This document shows positions 1 through 4,586 of a stretch of DNA of 6,744 nt, in pieces. The stretch spans positions 1-6,744 of the forward strand of contig JAJFFA010001014.1 of assembly GCA_021776885.1 (NCBI GenBank), read 5' to 3'. The translations under genes were made by a program, and so were the position numbers. The notes under the pieces are model-generated. The model ran no database searches and was not told where the DNA came from. It was given only the letters and a program-made list of their open reading frames with translations. The first letter of the stretch is position 1. Every line of letters begins with the position of its first letter. This DNA comes from Planctomycetota bacterium. Its GTDB lineage: Bacteria > Planctomycetota > UBA1135 > GCA-002686595.

Positions 1-921
1 TGCGCGTGGTACTCCTGTGCGGGAGCGGACCGGGATGGTCGCGCCCTGGTCGCTGCGGGCCGCGCCGCATCCCTCGGCGGTGATGTGGCCCTGGCCCAGA
101 CTCTGGCGGCGGCCAAGGGGCGCGGGCTCTTGACCCTGCTCCAGCCCCAGGCGTTGGTCAGCCCCACGAGCACCTGGAGCGGCGAGCTCAAGCGCACCCG
201 CCCCGAGCAGTTCGAGGTCTTCTTCGAGGACTACGAGCGCTTCGCGGTGCACTTCGCTGCGCTGGCCGAGCTGAGTGGGGTGGACGTGCTGTCCCTCGGC
301 GCGGGGATGATGCGCATCGCCCGTGGGCGCCGCGGCGTGCCCGAGGAGGGCGAGGCCGCACCCGAGCTGCGCGAGTCCGACGAGCTGACCGAGCAGCGCC
401 TCGCGGGCTGGGCCGGGATCGTGCGCGTCTCGCGCTCACTCTTCGCCGGGCCGCTGACGTACGCCGCAACGGGGGTGCACCAGGTCCGCACCCTGGGCTT
501 CTGGGAGTCCCTCGACCTGGTCGGCGTGCGCCTGATGCCGAACCTGGTGGACCGCGAAGGGAACGTCATGGGCGGTGACAAGGAGCGCCACGCCCTGGCC
601 GCTGCCCTGCGCAACTCGGCCGAGTTCGCGGCCCGTGTCGAGCGCCCGTGGGTCGTGCTGCAGGCCGGGTTCGCCTCCTCCGAGCGCGGCCATCGCGGTG
701 AGGTGCGCGCCGGCGGCGCGCCGGACCCGGGGGTCCAGGCCCGGCTCTACGCCGCCCTGGCGGAGGCCCTCGACGACGTGGCGGCGGAGGGGCACGCGCC
801 GGCGGGTCTGATGTTGTGGAAGTGGAGCAGTGCCCCGCTCGCGGGCGGCGGCCTGGACGCCGGCTACGAGCTGGCGGGCAAGGAAGCGGAGCGCAAGCTG
901 CGCCAGCTGTTCGGAAAGTAG
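1..921 (+). CDS. GH113-like TIM-barrel protein, 5' truncated by window edge, probably catalytically inactive
   Basis: The frame is open from base 1 to the TAG at 919-921. A GTG at 85 could be read as a start, but in-frame sequence before it continues the fold (an Ala/Leu-rich helix leading into LLTLLQPQ), so the gene very likely begins upstream of the window. Numbered from GTG=1, the protein resembles the C-terminal two thirds of family GH113 (beta-mannanase-like) barrels: LLTLLQPQ (15-22, strand normally ending in KPH/QP), TWSGEL (30-35), a Phe/Tyr-rich helix (43-60), DVLSLGAGM (67-75), GPLTYAAT (122-129), the FWESLDLVGV strand (139-148), VVLQAGF (190-196) and LMLWKWSS (242-249). Family members usually have VGTEL and LFTEVGY at the two catalytic positions. 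Here these read LGAGM (Glu to Gly74) and VLQAGF (Glu to Gln193). A binding or structural role is therefore more likely than hydrolysis. Motifs were aligned from memory, so the fold is fairly secure and the function is not. A signal peptide cannot be judged because the N-terminus is missing. Confidence 0.7.
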   Translation, partial: CAWYSCAGADRDGRALVAAGRAASLGGDVALAQTLAAAKGRGLLTLLQPQALVSPTSTWSGELKRTRPEQFEVFFEDYERFAVHFAALAELSGVDVLSLGAGMMRIARGRRGVPEEGEAAPELRESDELTEQRLAGWAGIVRVSRSLFAGPLTYAATGVHQVRTLGFWESLDLVGVRLMPNLVDREGNVMGGDKERHALAAALRNSAEFAARVERPWVVLQAGFASSERGHRGEVRAGGAPDPGVQARLYAALAEALDDVAAEGHAPAGLMLWKWSSAPLAGGGLDAGYELAGKEAERKLRQLFGK

Positions 922-967
922 CGCCGCGCCGGAGGTGAACTCTGGCCCGCGCAGCTCTCCAAGGTCC

Positions 968-986
968 GGTTCCCGCGTCGGGGACC
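968..986 (+). terminator. Intergenic hairpin, possible terminator after the GH113-like gene
   Basis: Bases 968-975 pair with 979-986 (GGTTCCCG / CGGGGACC) to form an 8-bp stem with one G-U pair and a CGT loop, 46 bases after the stop at 921 and before the ribosome binding site of the next gene. No T-run follows, so it is not a classical intrinsic terminator. It could be a U-tract-less terminator, a processing barrier or an mRNA-stabilising stem. The pairing is seen directly; the function is inferred. Confidence 0.35.
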
Positions 987-1039
987 CAAGTCTCGTGACT
1001 CGAGCGGCCAAGGAGGTCCTTTCATGCAACCCAAGTCTC
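984..1039 (+). repeat. 11-bp direct repeat flanking the translation start of the exported-protein gene
   Basis: ACCCAAGTCTC occurs exactly at 984-994 and again at 1029-1039, offset by 45 bases. The second copy lies inside codons 2-6 of the exported-protein gene and the first lies between the hairpin and the ribosome binding site. It could be a small duplication or paired protein-binding sites. Chance remains possible. Confidence 0.4.
1011..1017 (+). promoter_or_regulatory. Strong Shine-Dalgarno sequence
   Basis: AGGAGGT lies 6 bases before the ATG at 1024. This near-perfect anti-16S complement fixes the start of the exported-protein gene and is clearly the strongest ribosome binding site in the window. 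Confidence 0.85.
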
Positions 1040-1539
1040 TGCTCATCGTCGCCGGTGCCCTGTCGGTGTTCTTCCTGCCTGCCGTCGATCCCGATCCTGC
1101 GCCCGCCGCCGTTCGGGGCGGGTGCGCCACGGCCCAGGTCGCCATGCCCGCTGCGTCCTCTGCTCCAGTGCTTGGGCTCGGCCTCGTCCCCGCTGCCCGC
1201 GGCCCGCGGACGGACGCGCAACTCTTCGTCTGCCGCACGCGGCCCATCACGGATCTGCCTACGCTGCAGGCGGACGTGACCCTGGCGCAGGTCGCGGGCG
1301 CGGTCGACACGTTTCTGTCGGAAAGCGGCTCCGAGGACCTCGACATGGAGGCTCTGCGGAAGCTCCTGGACCAGGAGTACCCCGGGGTCGCGCTGCTCCA
1401 GGACCCGCCCAAGTATGAGTTCGTCGAGATCGACGGCCAGGTCTGGCGCGTGTGCAAGATCGACCGGATGCTGCTCGTGACGCCGCCGGGGTCGGGCTCT
1501 CCGATCGCGGTCATTCAGCGCGACACACGCATCGTCTGA
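1024..1539 (+). CDS. Small exported protein of unknown function (171 aa)
   Basis: I do not recognise this family. The ATG start is supported by AGGAGGT at ideal spacing. The N-terminus looks like a Sec signal peptide: MQPK, a hydrophobic core at residues 5-21 (LLIVAGALSVFFLPAV), then a Pro/Ala stretch with a possible Ala-x-Ala cleavage site near 26-28. The Cys at 34 is not in a convincing lipobox. Residues 35-65 are low-complexity Ala/Pro/Gly, probably a linker. The conserved-looking core is 66-171. It has an acidic amphipathic helix (about 99-119, LSESGSEDLDMEALRKLLDQ), then beta-rich sequence YEFVEIDGQVWRVCKIDRMLLV (131-152) and a final strand, IAVIQRDTRIV. Cys70 and Cys144 could form a disulfide after export. 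It runs in the same direction as the genes on either side, but a hairpin lies before it and two lie after it, so it may be transcribed alone. It is probably a real gene given the ribosome binding site, signal peptide and third-position G/C bias; its role is unknown. Confidence 0.72.
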   Translation: MQPKSLLIVAGALSVFFLPAVDPDPAPAAVRGGCATAQVAMPAASSAPVLGLGLVPAARGPRTDAQLFVCRTRPITDLPTLQADVTLAQVAGAVDTFLSESGSEDLDMEALRKLLDQEYPGVALLQDPPKYEFVEIDGQVWRVCKIDRMLLVTPPGSGSPIAVIQRDTRIV

Positions 1540-1542
1540 GGG

Positions 1543-1592
1543 GCCCGCTGATGCGGGCACGGACAGCGCCAGCCCGGACCCCGGGTTGGCGC
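1543..1592 (+). terminator. Two tandem GC-rich hairpins, candidate transcriptional boundary
   Basis: Two stems follow the stop at 1539. The first pairs 1543-1548 with 1553-1558 (GCCCGC / GCGGGC) around a 4-base loop. The second pairs 1566-1577 with 1581-1592 (GCGCCAGCCCGG / CCGGGTTGGCGC), 12 bp with a single G-U and a 3-base loop. The second is the strongest hairpin noticed in the window. No T-run follows either, so intrinsic termination of the classical kind is not shown. Their position between an isolated small gene and the sigma-kinase pair suits an end to upstream transcription. An alternative is a structured 5' leader of the sigma mRNA. Confidence 0.45.
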
Positions 1593-1671
1593 CACGGGCA
1601 GCTTCGCAGGGGCGTGCTTGCGGGGAATAGGCCAGGCGTCGAGAATGATCCGACCGGAGTCTTCCCCGTTC

Positions 1672-2307
1672 ATGAACCGCCCGCCCTCCCCGCCCGACGA
1701 CGAAGACCCGAAGCAGTTCCAGGCGTTGATTCGGGCCGCGCAAGCCGGTGACGAGGGGGCCTGGTCGAGCCTCGTGTCGCGCTACTGGCTCTTGATCTAC
1801 GTCGCCGTGCACGGCGAGGTGCGCTCCGGCTTTCGGCGCCGGATGGACACCGAAGACATCGTCCAATCGGCCTTCGCCTCGATCTTCGAGTCCCTGCCCG
1901 AGCGCGAGTTCGAGGCCCGTCCGTGCTTCGAGGCCTGGCTGCGGCGCATCGCGGTCAACAAGCTCAAGGGTCGGCTGCGCAAGCACAAGGCGCACCGGCG
2001 TGACGTGCGTCGGGACGAGGACGTGGACGGCTCGCTCATCACGGCGGGGAACGGGGCCGAGCAGGAGACGCCCAGTGAGATCGTGTCCCGTGACGAGATG
2101 CTGGGGCAGATCCTGGAGGCCCTGCCCGAGATCAACGACCCCTCGGCCGAGGTGATCCGCCAGCGCTTCCTCGTCGGACGCTCGACGACCGAGATCGCTG
2201 CCGACCTCCAGGTCTCGGAGGCGACCGTTCGGCGTCGCCTCAGCTCCGGCATCAAGGAGATCCAGGGCTACATCGCTCGCAGGAGCGTCGGGGGACGCGC
2301 CTCGTGA
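1672..2307 (+). CDS. ECF-type RNA polymerase sigma factor
   Basis: It directs RNA polymerase to a specific set of promoters. Numbered from the ATG at 1672 (211 aa), region 2 spans about 15-95 and includes LIRAAQAGDEGAW (19-31) and the promoter-melting motif DTEDIVQSAF (59-68), then WLRRIAVNKLKGRLR. A charged linker (about 96-146, KHKAHRRDVRRDEDVD and onward) leads to region 4 at about 150-200. Its helix-turn-helix is at about 171-198 (TTEIAADLQVSEATVRRRL), which would read the -35 element. In-frame alternatives are ATG 1645 and TTG 1618. I prefer 1672 because it gives the usual short N-terminus before region 2 and has GGAG at 1656-1659, although its 12-base spacing is long, so the start is uncertain. 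The stop overlaps the kinase start. The D-x-E-D-I-V-Q form is typical of planctomycete ECF factors paired with Ser/Thr kinases. No anti-sigma gene is adjacent, so control by the kinase is the natural inference. No autoregulatory promoter could be supported. Confidence 0.9.
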   Translation: MNRPPSPPDDEDPKQFQALIRAAQAGDEGAWSSLVSRYWLLIYVAVHGEVRSGFRRRMDTEDIVQSAFASIFESLPEREFEARPCFEAWLRRIAVNKLKGRLRKHKAHRRDVRRDEDVDGSLITAGNGAEQETPSEIVSRDEMLGQILEALPEINDPSAEVIRQRFLVGRSTTEIAADLQVSEATVRRRLSSGIKEIQGYIARRSVGGRAS

Positions 2308-4586
2308 GCAGCGCGGCCGACCCAGGGCCAGGCCCCTCGGCCACGGACCTGATGGACGAGTACCTCGCCGCCCTGGAGCGCGGCGAGCAGGTCTCGACGG
2401 ACGAGCTCCTGCAGCGCGCCGGCGAGCACTCCCAGGAGCTTGCGCGACGCCTGGGCGTCCTGAAGGGCCTGAGCGCGCTCGAGGAGATCGCGCAGGAGGA
2501 GGCGGCGGCCGACCTGGACCCCTTCCCGGAGCTCGAGCGCTACCGCGTCCTGCGCCGCATCGGCTCGGGCGGCTTCTCCTCGGTGTACCTGGCCGAGGAC
2601 CAGCTTCTGCAGCGCGAGGTGGCCCTCAAGCGCGTCGAGCTCTCGAGTCGCGAGGACGGGCGCGTCGATGACTGGCTGGTGACGGAGGGGCGCTCGATTG
2701 CGCGCCTGGCCCACGCAAACGTGGTCCAGGTTTTCGACGTGGGGCGCAGCGGGGACGCCGCTTACATCTCGATGGAGTGGGTGCGCGGCCCGGGCCTGGA
2801 CGTCCTGCTCGACGCCCTGCGGGAGACCCGGCACTCTCCCGAGACGCGCGACCTCGCGCCGACCTTCGCCGGCAGCATGTCGCGCTGCCGACTCGCCCTG
2901 GGCATCGCCCGGGCCCTGGAGCACTGCCACGGACGTGACGTCCTGCACCGCGACGTCAAGCCGAGCAACATCCTCCTGACCGAAGTCGGGGAGCCGCGCC
3001 TGATCGACTTCGGCCTGGCGCACCTCGAGGGCGACCCCAACCAGCGCGACGTCACCTCACGCTACTTCGGCACCTTCGCCTACCTGGCGCCGGAGCAGAT
3101 TGACTCGCGCGCCGTCGGTCAGGAAGCGGCGAGCGACCAGTTCGCCTTCGGCGTGGTGCTCTACGAGCTCCTGACCCTGACCCATCCCTTCCGCGCCGAG
3201 GGCTCCATGGGGACCCTCAAGGCGATCGAGCGCGCCGACCCTTCGCCCCTGCGCAGCATCGACCCGACGATCCCGGCCGACCTCGAGCTGATCTGCTTGC
3301 ACTGCCTCGAGCGGGAGCCGCGCGAGCGCTACGCGAGCATGGCCGAGGTGGCCGAGGATCTCGAGGCGCTGCTCGGGCTGCGCGCCATCTCCCTCGAGCC
3401 ACCCTCGCCCCTGCGCCGCGCGCGGCGCTTCCTGCGCCGGCATCGCCGCGGCGCGGCCCTGGTGCTGCTGGTGCTCCTGGCGCTGGTTCCGCCGCTGCTG
3501 TGGATGGGGACCGGCTTCGGCGTGCGCCGCAGCCTGTCGCGGCGCGTCGAGGCGGCGACCGAGCGGCTGGCCGCGACCGAACGTCCGGAGGACTTCGTGC
3601 GGCTCTTCGCGGAGCAGCGCGAGCTCTTGAACCGCGCGCGCGAGCTCGACTCGTCGCCGGCGACGGGCTGGCTGTTCCCGCCCATGGAAGCGCGGCTGCA
3701 CGGGTTCACGGCGGCGGCCTCGAACGCCCTCCACCGCGCCAGCGAAGGGGCCTACGCGATCCTCGACGACGGGGTGTGGCGCTTCGCGCACCGCGCGGCG
3801 TTGCTGACCTCGTTGCACGTGGAGTGGGGGCACGCCCTGCGTCTGGAGCAGGGCAGCGTAGAGCACGGGCCGGACGAGCTGCGGCTGCACGCCCTGGGGA
3901 CGGTCGAGCTCCCGGCCGCAGGCCAGACCTGGCGCTACGAGGTCGAGCGCTTCCCCTTCGAGTCGCCGCGGGTTGCCCTGGACTCCAGCGAGGCCCTCGA
4001 GCCGGGCTACTACCGACACGTACTCGAGGGCCCGGCGGGGCCCCTGGAGGTCGACTTCGAGCTGCGTGCCCTGGAGCCCCGGCGGCGTATCGAGCCCCGT
4101 CCCCTGGCCGGCTGGCTCGAGCCGCGCATGAGGTCCGTCGCGCCCGGGAACGAGGACGGCGTCGCCCCGTTCCGCATCAGTGACCGCATCACCTGGTCGG
4201 ATCTGGAGCGCGGCCTCGAGGCCGACCTCGTGGCCACTTTCCGCCGCGTCTTCGTGCCAGGCGTGGGCGCCGCGCTCGGTGACGACGATCCAGGCTGCGT
4301 GCCGTGGGTCATCGCCCAGCGCTACGCCACTGCCGTGGGGGCGCGCCTGCCCACGCCGAAGGAGCTGTGGGCCGCCCGCGCCGTCCTCGATGCCGGGCGG
4401 GTGGAGGGAGTCGCGGGGGAGTGGACCTCCGCCACCTTCGGCAGCGACCTGCGCGAGCGCTACGCCCTGCGCTACTCCTCCCTCGCCGCCACCGAGACGC
4501 CGGACCTGTGGGAGTCCCGCGCGGACTCCCCCGCGCCTGGCACCGCCTTCCGCGTCGCGCTCAGCGCGGCGACGTCATCGCGCTAG
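2304..4586 (+). CDS. Transmembrane Ser/Thr protein kinase with PEGA-like and degenerate FGE-like C-terminal domains
   Basis: The 760-aa protein starts at a GTG within GTGA, overlapping the sigma stop, with GGGGGA (2290-2295) 8 bases upstream, so it is probably translationally coupled. Residues 13-65 form a helical N-terminal region (DEYLAALERGEQVSTDELL) common in planctomycete kinases. The kinase domain is about 80-356 with every key residue: Gly loop GSGGFSSV (87-94), Lys109, helix-C Glu128, HRDVKPSN (215-222; Asp217, Asn222), DFG (235-237), Thr251/Ser252/Thr257 in the activation segment, and APE (262-264). A basic stretch (371-382) precedes one membrane helix (about 383-401), predicting kinase inside and C-terminus outside. 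The outer part has a helical stretch (about 408-480), beta-rich sequence with a PEGA-like segment (about 565-598, EPGYYRHVLEG), and an FGE-sulfatase-like domain (about 607-757). The last shows PFRISDRITWSDLERGL (622-638), RLPTPKELWAA (681-691), GEWTSA (705-710) and GTAFRVA (746-752). It is shorter than a typical FGE and lacks the usual paired catalytic cysteines, so a binding or sensing role is likely. The likely substrate is the neighbouring sigma factor or its regulator (inference). Confidence 0.92.
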   Translation: MSSAADPGPGPSATDLMDEYLAALERGEQVSTDELLQRAGEHSQELARRLGVLKGLSALEEIAQEEAAADLDPFPELERYRVLRRIGSGGFSSVYLAEDQLLQREVALKRVELSSREDGRVDDWLVTEGRSIARLAHANVVQVFDVGRSGDAAYISMEWVRGPGLDVLLDALRETRHSPETRDLAPTFAGSMSRCRLALGIARALEHCHGRDVLHRDVKPSNILLTEVGEPRLIDFGLAHLEGDPNQRDVTSRYFGTFAYLAPEQIDSRAVGQEAASDQFAFGVVLYELLTLTHPFRAEGSMGTLKAIERADPSPLRSIDPTIPADLELICLHCLEREPRERYASMAEVAEDLEALLGLRAISLEPPSPLRRARRFLRRHRRGAALVLLVLLALVPPLLWMGTGFGVRRSLSRRVEAATERLAATERPEDFVRLFAEQRELLNRARELDSSPATGWLFPPMEARLHGFTAAASNALHRASEGAYAILDDGVWRFAHRAALLTSLHVEWGHALRLEQGSVEHGPDELRLHALGTVELPAAGQTWRYEVERFPFESPRVALDSSEALEPGYYRHVLEGPAGPLEVDFELRALEPRRRIEPRPLAGWLEPRMRSVAPGNEDGVAPFRISDRITWSDLERGLEADLVATFRRVFVPGVGAALGDDDPGCVPWVIAQRYATAVGARLPTPKELWAARAVLDAGRVEGVAGEWTSATFGSDLRERYALRYSSLAATETPDLWESRADSPAPGTAFRVALSAATSSR
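4563..4584. terminator. Imperfect palindrome over the convergent gene ends, possible bidirectional terminator
   Basis: AGCGCG (4563-4568) pairs with CGCGCT (4579-4584). The interior GCGACGTCAT continues the symmetry through GACGTC, with one G-U and one C-A mismatch, giving 9 Watson-Crick pairs of 11 around a centre between 4573 and 4574. It lies in the last codons of the kinase gene and just past the stop of the opposing gene. A second small stem, 4589-4593 with 4597-4601 (GGCGG / CCGCC), follows on the kinase side. Neither has a T-run. In DNA this GC-rich, such symmetry can occur by chance, so confidence is low. Confidence 0.25.

Noticed and set aside
85..921. GTG at 85 as the true start of the first gene
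   Set aside because: The frame is open to the left edge and the upstream residues continue the expected barrel helix. No Shine-Dalgarno sequence at suitable spacing was seen.
1622..1655. GGAAT-like element (1624-1628) as an ECF -35 box upstream of the sigma gene
   Set aside because: No matching -10 element was found at the usual 15-17 base spacing, so a promoter cannot be supported.
1618..1671. N-terminal extension of the sigma factor from TTG 1618 or ATG 1645
   Set aside because: The extra 9-18 residues do not resemble sigma region 2, and an N-terminus starting at 1672 is closer to the family norm. Not excluded, because the GGAG spacing at 1672 is long.
436..1995. A 519-codon open frame on the - strand, antisense to the GH113-like, exported-protein and sigma genes
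   Set aside because: Its product is rich in Arg, Gly, Ala and Leu with no recognisable domain. It runs across three genes that have domain, signal peptide or ribosome binding site support. Long antisense frames are expected in DNA with high third-position G/C.
2268..3023. A 251-codon open frame on the - strand across the sigma-kinase junction
   Set aside because: It is a compositional shadow of two solid genes; no recognisable motif was seen.
3057..4019. A 320-codon open frame on the - strand inside the kinase gene
   Set aside because: It is antisense to a well-supported kinase with all catalytic motifs, has low-complexity Arg/Gln/Glu-rich content, and shows no convincing ribosome binding site.
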